Positions 49,905-58,349 of a stretch of DNA of 64,000 nucleotides are shown here, in pieces (positions within the stretch are counted from its first letter, which is position 1; each line of letters opens with the position of its first letter). The DNA lies in the NCBI GenBank assembly GCA_963921255.3, contig CAWUEW020000003.1, forward strand, positions 1 to 64,000. The letters are read 5' to 3'. The position numbers and the translations under genes are program-made. The notes beneath the pieces were generated by a model, which was not told the DNA's origin, ran no database searches, and saw nothing but the letters and a program-made list of their open reading frames with translations. The stretch comes from JANSYL01 sp963921255. Its GTDB lineage: Bacteria; Pseudomonadota; Alphaproteobacteria; Rhodobacterales; Rhodobacteraceae.

Positions 49905-50495
49905 TCAGGCCGCGATCGACAGGTCGGCAACCTGTGCGTTCGCGGCTTTCATGGTTGCGTCGGCGTCGATCATCAGGCGGTCGGCGGTGACAAAATCAAC
50001 GTCCGTGATGCCGATGAACGCCAGAACGTGCCGGATGTAGCCGGTTGCAAAGTCGATGTCCGAGCCGGCTTCGGTGCCGCCGGAGGCCACAGCCACGATC
50101 GCGCGCTTGCCTTCCAGAAGGCCTTTGGGGCCGTACTCGGTGTATTGGAACGTCACGCCGGCACGGGCGACTTGGTCCACCCAGGCCTTCAGCGCAGCGG
50201 GGACGCCGAAATTGTAGATCGGCAAGCCAATGACCAGTGTGTCAGCGGCCTTCACCTCAGCCACGAGGGTGTCCGACAGCGCCAAAGTGGCTTTCTGGTC
50301 GTCGGAGCGTTGGTCTGCCGGGGTAAAGTTCGCGCCCACCCATTCTTCATTGATGAGGGGAAGGCCGCCGGCAAGGTCGCGCTGGACGACATGGGCGTCA
50401 GCGCCGAAACGGGCGATGATCTTGTCGGACAGATCGCGCGAGACCGAGCCTTCGCGGCGGGCGGATGCGTCGATGCGCAGGATGGAATGTGCCAT
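49905..50495 (-). CDS. azoR: FMN-dependent NADH azoreductase/quinone reductase
   Basis: The 196-residue product is a flavodoxin-fold AzoR: HSILRIDASARREGSVSRDLSDKIIARF at the start (FMN phosphate loop), TLVIGLPIYNFGVPAALKAWVDQVARAGVTFQYTEYGPKGLLEGKRAIV in the middle and GYIRHVLAFIGITDV later. AzoR enzymes reduce azo dyes and quinones with two electrons. Divergent from a LysR gene, as often seen. Start at ATG 50495. Confidence 0.9.
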   Translation of the reverse strand: MAHSILRIDASARREGSVSRDLSDKIIARFGADAHVVQRDLAGGLPLINEEWVGANFTPADQRSDDQKATLALSDTLVAEVKAADTLVIGLPIYNFGVPAALKAWVDQVARAGVTFQYTEYGPKGLLEGKRAIVAVASGGTEAGSDIDFATGYIRHVLAFIGITDVDFVTADRLMIDADATMKAANAQVADLSIAA

Positions 50496-50610
50496 GGGTC
50501 GGGTCCTTTTCAGAGGATGTGATGTCGATGACAGGCAAATTGTCCCTTGCATCCGTGAACGCAATCTGCCCAAATGCAGCCGTTATGTGTTTTCGTGCAC
50601 AGAGGTAAGA

Positions 50611-51489
50611 ATGGACAACTGGGATGAAATCCGTACGGCCTTTCAGGTCGCCCGAATGGGGACGGTCTCGGGGGCAGCGGAAATTCTGGGTGTTCACCAC
50701 GCCACTGTGATCCGGCACATCGATGCGCTGGAGGGGCGATTGGGGGCGAAGCTGTTCCAGCGTCACGCCCGCGGCTACACCCCGACCGAAGCAGGCCAGG
50801 ACCTGCTGAAAATTGCGGGCGCCGCCGACGACCAATTCACGCAACTGGCTGGCCGGATCAAAGGGCGCGGAGAGGAAGTGACTGGCGAATTGATCGTCAC
50901 GTCGCTCGCATCACTTGGCCCCCTGTTGGTGCCAAGCATCGCGAAGTTTCAAGACAAACACCCCGATCTGAGGGTTCGGTTGATCAGCGATGCGCGCCTG
51001 TTCCGCCTGGAATACGGCGAAGCGCATGTCGCCATTCGCGCGGGCAAGCTGCCCGATCAACCTGACAATATTGTGCAGCCGTTCTTCGACCAGTCGGTAC
51101 GCTTGGTGGCCAGTAAGGAGTATGTTGATCGCTACGGCATGTTGACCGAAGACAACGTTGGCGCACATCGCTTCATCGGAGCCACCGAAGACACGCCGCG
51201 GGCGCCCTTCTACCGGTGGCTGACGGATATTGTGCCGCCAGATGCCATTTATTTCCGGGTCTCCAATATGTCAGCCGTCAAAGAGGCCATCCTGGCTGGG
51301 ATCGGCATTGGGTTCATCGCGAAATGGGATCAAAACCGGACCGATGGCCTTGTCGAAATGCTGCCCCCGCTGGAAGAGTGGTCGGCCAAGATCTGGTTGG
51401 TGACCCATATGGATCTGCACCGTACGGCCAAGGTGCAAACCTTCGTGCGTCACCTGAAGGAAGAGGTCAAAACCTGGCCCGTGACGTAA
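50611..51489 (+). CDS. LysR-family transcriptional regulator (azoR side)
   Basis: The ATG at 50611 follows AGAGGTAAG and gives 292 residues. The winged helix reads WDEIRTAFQVARMGTVSGAAEILGVHHATVIRHIDALEGRLGAKLFQR, and the effector domain starts near 90. It is divergent from azoR-doxX across 115 bases, so it probably controls that pair in response to quinone-like or oxidative signals. The effector is unknown. Confidence 0.9.
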   Translation: MDNWDEIRTAFQVARMGTVSGAAEILGVHHATVIRHIDALEGRLGAKLFQRHARGYTPTEAGQDLLKIAGAADDQFTQLAGRIKGRGEEVTGELIVTSLASLGPLLVPSIAKFQDKHPDLRVRLISDARLFRLEYGEAHVAIRAGKLPDQPDNIVQPFFDQSVRLVASKEYVDRYGMLTEDNVGAHRFIGATEDTPRAPFYRWLTDIVPPDAIYFRVSNMSAVKEAILAGIGIGFIAKWDQNRTDGLVEMLPPLEEWSAKIWLVTHMDLHRTAKVQTFVRHLKEEVKTWPVT

Positions 51490-51527
51490 CCCTTCCTTCG
51501 CCCGAGGCGCGCATTGGGCATCTGTCG

Positions 51528-52373
51528 ATGTTGGCATTTTCGGCCCTGGTCGCAGGGTCGTTTTCGCTTGGGGGGCAGGTGGCCAATGACATTGAGCCCG
51601 CCGCGCTGAACGCGGTTCGGTTCTGCATCGCGGCCGCTGTCGTTGGCCTCGTGGTCTGGTGGCGCGGTGATCCGGTTCGTGCGGCGGCGCGGGCACCCTG
51701 GCGCTATTTCATTCTGGGTGGTCTCTTTGCCATTTACATGGTGACAATGTTCGAGGGGCTGAAGACAGCAGCGCCCGTTTCCGCGGCGGCGGTTTTCACC
51801 CTGACACCCGTGATGAGCGCGGGGTTTGGGTATCTTTTACTGCGTCAGGTTATGACGGGCCGCATTGCCCTGGCCCTGAGCATCGGGGCCGCCGGCGCGC
51901 TCTGGGTGATCTTCCGGGCTGATTTCCAGGCGTTTCTCGCGTTCGAGATTGGTGTGGGCGAGGCCATCTTTTTTTGGGGCTGCATGGCGCACGCGGCCTA
52001 TACCCCTGGGTTCAAGTTCTTCAACCGCGGTGAATCGGGCCTGATCTTCACCTTCTTTACCTTGTGCGCCTGTGCGCTTGTGCTTCTCGTCTGGGGGTGG
52101 CGCGACATACTCGACACCGATTGGTTGACCCTGCGCCCCCTGGTGTGGATTGCGATCTTGTACGTCTCGCTCATGGCCTCGGCCTGGACGGTCTTTCTGG
52201 TTCAGGTTGCCGCCATGCGACTGCCGGCCTCGAAGGTCATGGCGTACACGTATCTTGTGCCCAGTTGGGTTTTGATCTGGGAAATCTCCCTCGGTCAGCC
52301 CGTGCCGCCCGCTCTGGTTCTTGGGGGCGTTGGGCTGACGATCGTCGCGCTGCTGTTGCTGCTCAAGGATTGA
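51528..52373 (+). CDS. EamA/DMT-family metabolite exporter
   Basis: The 281-residue product has ten hydrophobic segments in two EamA repeats; the repeat start FAYALLVAGSFSLGG-like LAFSALVAGSFSLGGQ and PAALNAVRFCIAAAVVGLVV are typical. The DMT family exports amino acids, nucleosides or other small molecules. ATG 51528 leaves the first helix short; an upstream non-ATG start is possible but no good ribosome binding site supports it. It follows the LysR gene by 38 bases. Confidence 0.82.
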   Translation: MLAFSALVAGSFSLGGQVANDIEPAALNAVRFCIAAAVVGLVVWWRGDPVRAAARAPWRYFILGGLFAIYMVTMFEGLKTAAPVSAAAVFTLTPVMSAGFGYLLLRQVMTGRIALALSIGAAGALWVIFRADFQAFLAFEIGVGEAIFFWGCMAHAAYTPGFKFFNRGESGLIFTFFTLCACALVLLVWGWRDILDTDWLTLRPLVWIAILYVSLMASAWTVFLVQVAAMRLPASKVMAYTYLVPSWVLIWEISLGQPVPPALVLGGVGLTIVALLLLLKD

Positions 52374-52433
52374 GGCAGGTCAAGGGCGCACGGCGGTTCG
52401 CATGCGACCCTTCTTCCGTGAAGGAGACGCACC

Positions 52434-52928
52434 ATGCCCGCCGCCACAACCAAATCCGATTTGATCGCCGCGACGGAGAAGGAGTGGCAGAGACTATCCA
52501 AAGTTCTTGCCGATGTTCCCGCGTCCGCCGCTGAGGTGAAATTGGAGGAGGATACGTCGATCAAAGATATCCTCACCCATCGTGCGCATTGGATTGGGTT
52601 GTTCTTCCAATGGCTGGACGAAGGGGATGCGGCCGCCATGCCGGATCATGGCGTGAAGTGGTCCGAACTCAAGCCCTACAACGCAGGTCTTCGTGACCGG
52701 TATGCCGAGGTGTCGTGGCCTGACGCCCAGAAGCAGCTGGCGCTGCAACACGAAAGACTGTTGGCGTGGATGGAGGCAAGCGACGCGCAGGCCATCTATG
52801 GCGCACCCATGCCCGGGGGAAACGGCAAGTGGACGACGGGGCGCTACGCGGAAGCATCCGGCCCAAGCCACTACCGGTCGGCAGCGAAAGCTATTCGTGG
52901 TTATCTGCGCGCGCTGTCGTCCAGCTGA
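52434..52928 (+). CDS. ClbS/DfsB-family four-helix-bundle protein
   Basis: The 164-residue product matches the DUF1706/ClbS family: ATTKSDLIAATEKEWQRLSKVLADVP, then DTSIKDILTHRAHWIGLFFQWLDEG with the conserved HRAHW, and the late KWTTGRYAEASGPSHYRSAAKAIRGYLR. ClbS of E. coli opens the colibactin cyclopropane warhead; most homologues have unknown substrates. It ends inside the 3' end of the convergent ArsR gene, overlapping by 28 bases. Confidence 0.82.
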   Translation: MPAATTKSDLIAATEKEWQRLSKVLADVPASAAEVKLEEDTSIKDILTHRAHWIGLFFQWLDEGDAAAMPDHGVKWSELKPYNAGLRDRYAEVSWPDAQKQLALQHERLLAWMEASDAQAIYGAPMPGGNGKWTTGRYAEASGPSHYRSAAKAIRGYLRALSSS

Positions 52929-53245
52929 TCCAGCTCGATTTCGAGGAACCGTTCGAACGCATCAAGGTTCACCGGCTCGAACTGGCCGAATCCCTGCATC
53001 CAGACCGACGCGGCCTTCAGGGCGTCGGGCTCGAGCTTGCACCACTTTACACGTCCGCGCTTTTCCTGTGCGATCAACCCGGCTGCGGCCAGGATCGACA
53101 GGTGCTTGGAGATCGCCGCCAGAGACATCTCGAACGGTTCGGCCACATCTGTCACCGCCATGTCGTCTTCCAGCAACATGGTCAGGATGGCCCGGCGTGT
53201 CGGGTCGGCCAGCGCGGCAAAAACGGTATCGAGGCTGCGATCCAT
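52901..53245 (-). CDS. ArsR-family transcriptional regulator
   Basis: ATG 53245 gives 114 residues with the ArsR winged helix (LDTVFAALADPTRRAILTMLLEDDMAVTDVAEPFEMSLAAISKHLSILAAAGLIAQEKRGRVKWCKLEP). No metal-binding Cys cluster is present, so it is probably a non-metal sensor. A longer start at 53320 would swallow the inverted repeat at 53277-53292, which looks like its operator, so the short start is preferred. It is convergent with and overlaps the ClbS-like gene. Confidence 0.82.
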   Translation of the reverse strand: MDRSLDTVFAALADPTRRAILTMLLEDDMAVTDVAEPFEMSLAAISKHLSILAAAGLIAQEKRGRVKWCKLEPDALKAASVWMQGFGQFEPVNLDAFERFLEIELDQLDDSARR

Positions 53246-53276
53246 ATCGGGATAGGGGCAGGTCCAGGTCCAATCG

Positions 53277-53292
53277 TCAACCAAATGGTTGA
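53277..53292. promoter_or_regulatory. Inverted repeat upstream of the ArsR gene
   Basis: TCAACC (53277-53282) and GGTTGA (53287-53292) are perfect 6-bp arms around AAAT, 32 bases before the ArsR ATG. Position and size fit an ArsR autoregulatory operator. Confidence 0.6.
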
Positions 53293-53336
53293 ATATGGGA
53301 TTTGGCCGTTTGGCGTGCATTGGGCCGTGGTTGTGT

Positions 53337-53366
53337 TTGTCGCACCTTTTGAAAGTTGAATAATAT
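53337..53366 (+). promoter_or_regulatory. Possible promoter of the F0 operon
   Basis: TTGTCG (53337-53342), an 18-base spacer and TAATAT (53361-53366) lie in a short AT-rich patch about 100 bases before atpI. The -10 is a fair match. Confidence 0.4.
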
Positions 53367-53465
53367 CATGATCTTACGTTAGATCTTCGCTGCTTTGCAG
53401 CGCGTTGACTCCGCCCCCCTCCCGGCATATCGTCCGCCCGACTTCCGTATGGGGTGTCCAAAGCG

Positions 53466-53807
53466 ATGACTGAGCCATCCGAAACTGAGCGATTGAAGGC
53501 TCTGGAGGCACGGATCGCAGCGGCGAAATCGGCTCAAGCGCCGAAACCACATATGGAGGAACACTATTCTCAGGCGCAGATGGCCTGGCGAATGGTGGTG
53601 GAATTGGTGGCAGGCCTGGGTATCGGGTTTGGCATCGGATACGGGCTCGACTGGCTCCTTGGCACTACGCCGTGGCTCATGGTCGTGTTCACATTGCTTG
53701 GTTTTGCCGCGGGCGTTCAGACGATGATCCGCTCGGCCCGCGAAATACAGGTGCAAAACGAACGGGCGGACGACGCCGCCCAGGATGAAACGACGAGGGA
53801 AGACTAG
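53466..53807 (+). CDS. atpI: ATP synthase accessory protein AtpI
   Basis: The ATG at 53466 gives 113 residues; GTG 53454 would add four. A charged N-terminus (ERLKALEARIAAAKSAQ) precedes HYSQAQMAWRMVVELVAGLGIGFGIGYGLDWLL, the AtpI hairpin motif with two hydrophobic segments. AtpI assists c-ring assembly and magnesium supply. It starts the alphaproteobacterial F0 operon, and atpB follows after 1 base. Confidence 0.9.
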   Translation: MTEPSETERLKALEARIAAAKSAQAPKPHMEEHYSQAQMAWRMVVELVAGLGIGFGIGYGLDWLLGTTPWLMVVFTLLGFAAGVQTMIRSAREIQVQNERADDAAQDETTRED

Positions 53808-53808
53808 C

Positions 53809-54660
53809 GTGGCCAGCGAAAGCACCAACACCACCGACAGCGCACCCAAAGGCAACGGGAAGCCGATCGCCTACGGTTTGATCGCGATTGCAGCAATCCT
53901 CTTCATTCTGGCGTGGCTCGACGGCTATGGTAGCCTGGCGATCCACCCGATGGACCAATTCGAAGTGAAGCCGCTTTTCGGGGGCGACACGATCCATTGG
54001 TATACGCCGACCAACGTGACCCTGTGGCTTGGGCTGTCGATCCTGGCCGTCACGGCCCTGATGGTCATGGGGACACGCGGCCGCGCCGTCATCCCAAGCC
54101 GCGGCCAATCGGTTGCGGAACTGGCCTATGGTTTTGTCCGCAAGATGGTTGAAGACGTGGCCGGCAAGGACGCACTGCCGTACTTCCCCTACATCTTCAC
54201 CGCGTTCCTATTCATTCTGTCGGCAAATTTCCTGGGTCTGATCCCGACCAGTTTCACGACAACTTCGCACATCGCGGTGACCGCAATCCTCGCTGCGGCC
54301 GTGTTCATCACGGTTACCGCGCTTGGCTTCATCAAGAACGGTGCGGGCTTCCTGAGCCTGTTCTGGGTGTCGTCGGCCCCGCTGGTGCTGCGCCCGGTCC
54401 TCGCGATCATCGAGTTGATCTCGTACTTCGTGCGCCCGGTCAGCCACTCGGTGCGTTTGGCCGGCGCGATGATGGCCGGCCACGCGGTTTTGAAAGTGTT
54501 CGCCGGCTTCGCGGGCGCCATGGGTCTGGCAGGCATCGCCCCGATCCTGGGCGTCGTTGCCATCTACGCACTCGAGGTGCTGGTGTCGGCCATTCAGGCC
54601 TACGTGTTCACCATCCTCACCTGCGTCTACCTGAAGGACGCATTGCATCCGCATCACTAA
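53809..54660 (+). CDS. atpB: F0F1 ATP synthase subunit a
   Basis: GTG 53809, preceded by GAGGGAAG, gives 283 residues. The product has the subunit-a membrane core, with the essential Arg in HSVRLAGAMMAGHAVLKVFAGF near 215 and SAIQAYVFTILTCVYLKDALHP at the end. Protons enter the c-ring through this subunit. An upstream ATG at 53785 lies in the atpI coding end and has no ribosome binding site. Confidence 0.95.
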   Translation: MASESTNTTDSAPKGNGKPIAYGLIAIAAILFILAWLDGYGSLAIHPMDQFEVKPLFGGDTIHWYTPTNVTLWLGLSILAVTALMVMGTRGRAVIPSRGQSVAELAYGFVRKMVEDVAGKDALPYFPYIFTAFLFILSANFLGLIPTSFTTTSHIAVTAILAAAVFITVTALGFIKNGAGFLSLFWVSSAPLVLRPVLAIIELISYFVRPVSHSVRLAGAMMAGHAVLKVFAGFAGAMGLAGIAPILGVVAIYALEVLVSAIQAYVFTILTCVYLKDALHPHH

Positions 54661-54727
54661 CGACGGTTGCGGCCTGATCGGGCCGCGCCCCCGTACTCTC
54701 GAACTTCCAACGTAAGGAGATAGGACA

Positions 54728-54964
54728 ATGGAAGGCGATATCGCACAAATGGGTCAGTTCATCGGCGCAGGCTTGGCCGCTATCGGTTCCGGCGCAGCCG
54801 CAATCGGTGTGGGCCACGTGGCCGGTAACTTCCTGGCTGGCGCTCTGCGCAACCCGTCGGCAGCAGCCGGCCAGACCGCAACGCTCTTCATCGGCATCGC
54901 ATTCGCAGAAGCTCTGGGGATCTTCTCGTTCCTCGTCGCTCTGCTGCTGATGTTCGCAGTCTAA
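54728..54964 (+). CDS. atpE: F0F1 ATP synthase subunit c
   Basis: The 78-residue product is a two-helix hairpin: GQFIGAGLAAIGSGAAAIGVGHVAGNFLAGALRNPSAA with the conserved RNP loop, and FIGIAFAEALGIFSFLVALLLMF with the proton-binding E61. Use of Glu rather than Asp is usual in alphaproteobacteria. An AAGGAG site lies before the ATG. Confidence 0.97.
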   Translation: MEGDIAQMGQFIGAGLAAIGSGAAAIGVGHVAGNFLAGALRNPSAAAGQTATLFIGIAFAEALGIFSFLVALLLMFAV

Positions 54965-55048
54965 GACACCTGAGACACCATCCTTACGTCCGGGGTGTCG
55001 GCCCTTAAGGTCGGCACCTCGGTGTAAACCCGGTTCCAGGAGGACGAC

Positions 55049-55597
55049 ATGGCCGAAGACGCCACACATGATGCAGCACACGGCGCCGCGGAAGCGGCGG
55101 GCCCGGGTATGCCGCAGCTCGACTTCGGGACGTTCCCGAACCAGATTTTCTGGCTCATTGTCGCGCTTGTCGCGATCTACTTCATCCTGAGCCGCGTGGC
55201 CCTGCCGCGGATCGCAGCCGTTCTGGCCGAGCGACAAGGGACACTTACGAATGACTTGGCCGCCGCCGAGGACCTGAAGCGTCAGGCCGTCGAAGCGGAA
55301 GAGGCCTATAACAAAGCTCTGGCCGATGCCCGGACCGAAGCCCACAAGATCGCCGATGAGGCGCGGGCGGAAATCCAGGCCGAGCTGAACGACGCGATTG
55401 CCAAAGCCGATGCCGAGATCGCGGCAAAGGCAGCCGAAAGCGAAGCCCGGATCGCCGAGATTCAGGCCGGTGCGATGGACAGCGTCGAAGAGGTCGCCCG
55501 CGATGTGGCCGCCGACATTGTCGGTGCGGTCGCCCCGGGTCAGAAGATTGATGCCGACGCTCTGGCGCAGGCTGTCTCCAACCGAGTGCGGGGGTAA
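55049..55597 (+). CDS. atpG: F0F1 ATP synthase subunit b'
   Basis: The 182-residue product has an Ala/Gly-rich N-terminus, one membrane segment (FPNQIFWLIVALVAIYFILSRVALPRI) and a long Ala/Glu/Lys helix that forms the peripheral stalk. It is the photosynthetic/alphaproteobacterial b' form, paired with the b gene that starts 4 bases later. Gene symbols for b' vary (atpG, atpX, atpF2). Confidence 0.93.
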   Translation: MAEDATHDAAHGAAEAAGPGMPQLDFGTFPNQIFWLIVALVAIYFILSRVALPRIAAVLAERQGTLTNDLAAAEDLKRQAVEAEEAYNKALADARTEAHKIADEARAEIQAELNDAIAKADAEIAAKAAESEARIAEIQAGAMDSVEEVARDVAADIVGAVAPGQKIDADALAQAVSNRVRG

Positions 55598-55601
55598 GTT
55601 G

Positions 55602-56180
55602 ATGAAGACCTTTACCACATCCGCCTTGGCCTTGATCCTTGCCGCCCCCGCGTTTGCGGCAGGCGACGACAAACCCCACGGGCTGTTCCAGCCGTCGCTT
55701 GGCAACACCGACTTCGTGGTGCTGATCGGCTTCCTGCTGTTCCTGGCGATTATCTTCTACTTCAACGTCCCGTCGATGCTGATGGGTCTGCTCGACAAGC
55801 GTGCAGCCGACATCAAATCCGAGTTGGACGAAGCGCGGGCGCTGCGCGAAGAAGCTCAGACCCTTCTGGCCTCCTACGAGCGCAAGCAGCGCGAAGTGGC
55901 CGAGCAGTCCGAGCGGATCGTCGCCGCGGCCAAAGCGGATGCCCAAGCCGCCGCCGAGCAAGCCAAGGTTGACCTGGAAAAGTCGATCGAACGCCGTCTC
56001 GCCGCCGCCGAAGACCAGATCGCAAGCGCGGAAGACAAAGCCGTGCGTGCCGTTCGGGATCAAGCTGTCGAGGTTGCGATTGCCGCCGCTGCACAGACGA
56101 TTGCCGGACAGATGGCCGCCGCGGATGCCAACAAGCTGATCGACAGCTCGATCGACGAAGTGGCCAAGCAATTGCACTGA
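55602..56180 (+). CDS. atpF: F0F1 ATP synthase subunit b with signal-peptide-like N-terminus
   Basis: The ATG at 55602 gives 192 residues. The first 20 (KTFTTSALALILAAPAFAA) look like a cleavable signal peptide, ahead of the membrane anchor NTDFVVLIGFLLFLAIIFYFNVPSML and the long helical stalk. Such N-termini occur on b subunits of Rhodobacterales. It ends the F0 operon, whose F1 genes are not in the window. Confidence 0.93.
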   Translation: MKTFTTSALALILAAPAFAAGDDKPHGLFQPSLGNTDFVVLIGFLLFLAIIFYFNVPSMLMGLLDKRAADIKSELDEARALREEAQTLLASYERKQREVAEQSERIVAAAKADAQAAAEQAKVDLEKSIERRLAAAEDQIASAEDKAVRAVRDQAVEVAIAAAAQTIAGQMAAADANKLIDSSIDEVAKQLH

Positions 56181-56203
56181 CCCCTACCGGGTCTGCGACA
56201 TTC

Positions 56204-56239
56204 AAACGCCCCGCATCGCCCGATGCCGGGGCGTTTTTC
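56204..56239. terminator. Rho-independent terminator after atpF
   Basis: AAACGCCCCG (56204-56213) pairs with CGGGGCGTTT (56227-56236), with an inner CATCG/CGATG stem, then TTTCTTT. It separates atpF from the convergent peptidase gene and may act on both strands. Confidence 0.8.
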
Positions 56240-56257
56240 TTTCCCCACCTGCCCGTG

Positions 56258-57262
56258 TCAGCCGAACTTCTGGCGGTAGGTCGGCTTCACATCGCCGGGG
56301 GCGGGGCTGGCGTGGTAGATCGCCCGCGCGATGGCGCGCGAGAGGCAGAGACTTGCCACATGTCCGATCCACATGATGGCCACCGGCGGCACATCGGGGA
56401 CGGGCAGAGGCTGCCGACCCGTTGAGGCCGCAAAGACCACGTCGCCGTCAAAGGGGCTGTGCGATGGCCAGATGGCCCGTGCCATGCCGTCATGGGCCAT
56501 CGTCGCAACGCGCTTGGCCTGGGATTTCGTGAGTGTGAAGTCTGTGGCCACAATCGCGATCGCGGTGGCTTCCCGTTCGGAACTGGTGGCCTTGGTCGGG
56601 GGTAAGGCCGCCGGGTCAAACCCCGTCCCAACGCCCGATCCCCCGAATTCCCCGTCGATCTCGTAGGGGGCCGCGTGGAAATGGGGGCCATCGCCTTGGG
56701 TTACCTGGCCAATGGGGTTCGCGATGACCAAGGCACCGATCGTGCCGCCCTGCCACGTGGCCGAGGCCGAACCGACCCCGCCCTTGAGGTCCGCGATCAT
56801 CGCGCCGGTCCCGGCCCCTGCTGTGCCAAGGTCGAATTGGGGGCCAGCGGCCTCGAATGCGGCACGGCCAAGCGCGGGGTAGGGTGACGTGGTCCAGGAT
56901 TTGTCGCCGCCATTGGCAAGGTCAAAGACGATGGCCCCGGGGACAATCGGGATCGTTACATCGCCGACCGCGAACCCGCGGGATTGCGCACGGAGACCGT
57001 CGCTTACGCCTTGTGCCGCGTCCAACCCAAAGGCCGAGCCCCCCGACAGGAAAATGGCGTCGACGTGCTCGACGGTCTTTTCCGGGTCCAGAAGTTCGGT
57101 CTCGCGCGTGCCGGGGGCGCCGCCCATGACGTGAACCGCCGCTGTGAACGGCCGGTCTGCCGTCACGACGGTTGTGCCCGTCTTGATCTGATCATCCTGG
57201 GCCTGCCCGACCAGAATGCCGGGCACATCCGTAATGAGGTTCCGGGGGCCCGGGCGGATCAC
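56258..57262 (-). CDS. P1-family (DmpA-like) aminopeptidase
   Basis: The 334-residue product resembles L-aminopeptidase/D-esterase DmpA and beta-aminopeptidase BapA. It has SGGSAFGLDAA (73-83), the NGGDK segment near 118 and GTAGAGTGAMIADLKGGVGSAS near 147-166. The probable self-cleavage nucleophile is T233, in ATAIAIVATD, where DmpA has Gly-Ser; many family members use Thr. DmpA-type enzymes remove N-terminal residues, some of them beta-amino acids. The start is GTG 57262, overlapping the previous stop (GTGA). Confidence 0.85.
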   Translation of the reverse strand: MIRPGPRNLITDVPGILVGQAQDDQIKTGTTVVTADRPFTAAVHVMGGAPGTRETELLDPEKTVEHVDAIFLSGGSAFGLDAAQGVSDGLRAQSRGFAVGDVTIPIVPGAIVFDLANGGDKSWTTSPYPALGRAAFEAAGPQFDLGTAGAGTGAMIADLKGGVGSASATWQGGTIGALVIANPIGQVTQGDGPHFHAAPYEIDGEFGGSGVGTGFDPAALPPTKATSSEREATAIAIVATDFTLTKSQAKRVATMAHDGMARAIWPSHSPFDGDVVFAASTGRQPLPVPDVPPVAIMWIGHVASLCLSRAIARAIYHASPAPGDVKPTYRQKFG

Positions 57263-57612
57263 CGCGGCTTCTCCGTGGCGACCATGCGGGGCACCGTGCC
57301 GCGATAGGCCCCAAGCGGGCGCAGCCGGTCACTGCCGTCGAACGGACAGTCCAAGGTGGAATAGGCGGCGGGCAGAACAAGCGCCAACGTGTCGTCCGCA
57401 CCCCGCGCCGCGATGATCTGATCAGCCGTCGCGGCGTCGAAATAAGGCCCGAGGCGCAGCAGCGGGTCGTCTTCCTGGATGACCTCCACATGGCCCAAGT
57501 CAAGCTCGGGGCAGGCGGTCAGCAGGTGCGTAAAGACCCGTGGCTGGCTGTCAAACGTGCCCGAGAATACCATGAGGTCCGCTGGCAAATCGTGGCGCGT
57601 GAACTGGGTCAA
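57259..57612 (-). CDS. Conserved-looking protein of unknown function, TTG start
   Basis: From TTG 57612, which overlaps the SDR stop as TTGA, the product has 117 residues and no recognised motif. It has the texture of a small alpha/beta protein (LTACPELDLGHVEVIQEDDPLLRLGPYFDAATADQIIAARGADDTLALVLPAAYS). Its stop overlaps the GTG of the peptidase gene. Coupling on both sides argues that it is a real gene; a functional partner of the SDR or peptidase is plausible. Confidence 0.65.
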   Translation of the reverse strand: MTQFTRHDLPADLMVFSGTFDSQPRVFTHLLTACPELDLGHVEVIQEDDPLLRLGPYFDAATADQIIAARGADDTLALVLPAAYSTLDCPFDGSDRLRPLGAYRGTVPRMVATEKPR

Positions 57613-58349
57613 ATGCAGCGTCCCCCATCGACTTCCATGGCGACGCCCGTGATCATCGAGGCGGCGTCGGAACACAGGAACGCGGCCGCTTCTCCCATAT
57701 CTTCGGGTTGGCTGAACCGTCCAATCGGGATCGTCGACAGGAACTTGGCCCGCGTTTCCGGGGTGTCTTCCCCCATGAAGCTGGCCAGAAGCGGCGTTTC
57801 CCCCGCCACCGGACAGATTGCGTTCACGCGGATACCGGATGGGGCCAATTCCACCGCCATGGTCTTGGTCGCGGTGATCATCCAACCCTTGGATGCATTG
57901 TACCAATTCAGGCGCGGGCGCGGGCTGAGACCGGCGGTCGAGGCCACATTCAGGATTGCCCCCCCTCCGGTCGCCTTCATACGCGGTACGATTTCGCGCG
58001 CGGTCAGATACACCGACTTGGCGTTCACGGCGAACACCCGATCGAAATCCTCTTCGCTCACCTCCTCCATCGGGGCGGGCATATGGGTGATGCCGGCATT
58101 GTTGACCAGGATGTCGATCCGTCCCCAGGCGGACAGCGCGGCCTCGGTCATGGCGGCGACGGAGGCCCCGTCGGACACGTCCACGGCCTCGGCCAGACCG
58201 CCAATTCCGGCGGCCACATCCCCGGCAGCGGCCCCGTTGATGTCAGCGACCATGACCGTCGCGCCCTCGCGGGCGAAGACCTCGGCAATGCCTTGGCCAA
58301 AGCCCGATCCGCCGCCGGTTACGATCGCGGTTTTGCCTTCAAGTCTCAT
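57609..58349 (-). CDS. Short-chain dehydrogenase/reductase (SDR)
   Basis: The 246-residue classical SDR has cofactor loop TGGGSGFG (11-18), NNAG (83-86) and catalytic S137, Y150 and K154 in the YNASK motif. An Asp after the second strand (VADINGA) suggests NAD rather than NADP. The C-terminus GVAMEVDGGRCI is typical. The substrate is an alcohol or ketone not identifiable here. It overlaps the thioesterase gene upstream. Confidence 0.9.
   Translation of the reverse strand: MRLEGKTAIVTGGGSGFGQGIAEVFAREGATVMVADINGAAAGDVAAGIGGLAEAVDVSDGASVAAMTEAALSAWGRIDILVNNAGITHMPAPMEEVSEEDFDRVFAVNAKSVYLTAREIVPRMKATGGGAILNVASTAGLSPRPRLNWYNASKGWMITATKTMAVELAPSGIRVNAICPVAGETPLLASFMGEDTPETRAKFLSTIPIGRFSQPEDMGEAAAFLCSDAASMITGVAMEVDGGRCI

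Noticed and set aside
50523..50544. TGTC/GACA repeats between azoR and its LysR gene as an operator
   Set aside because: The arms are only 4 bases long and such matches are expected by chance, so they are not listed as a site.
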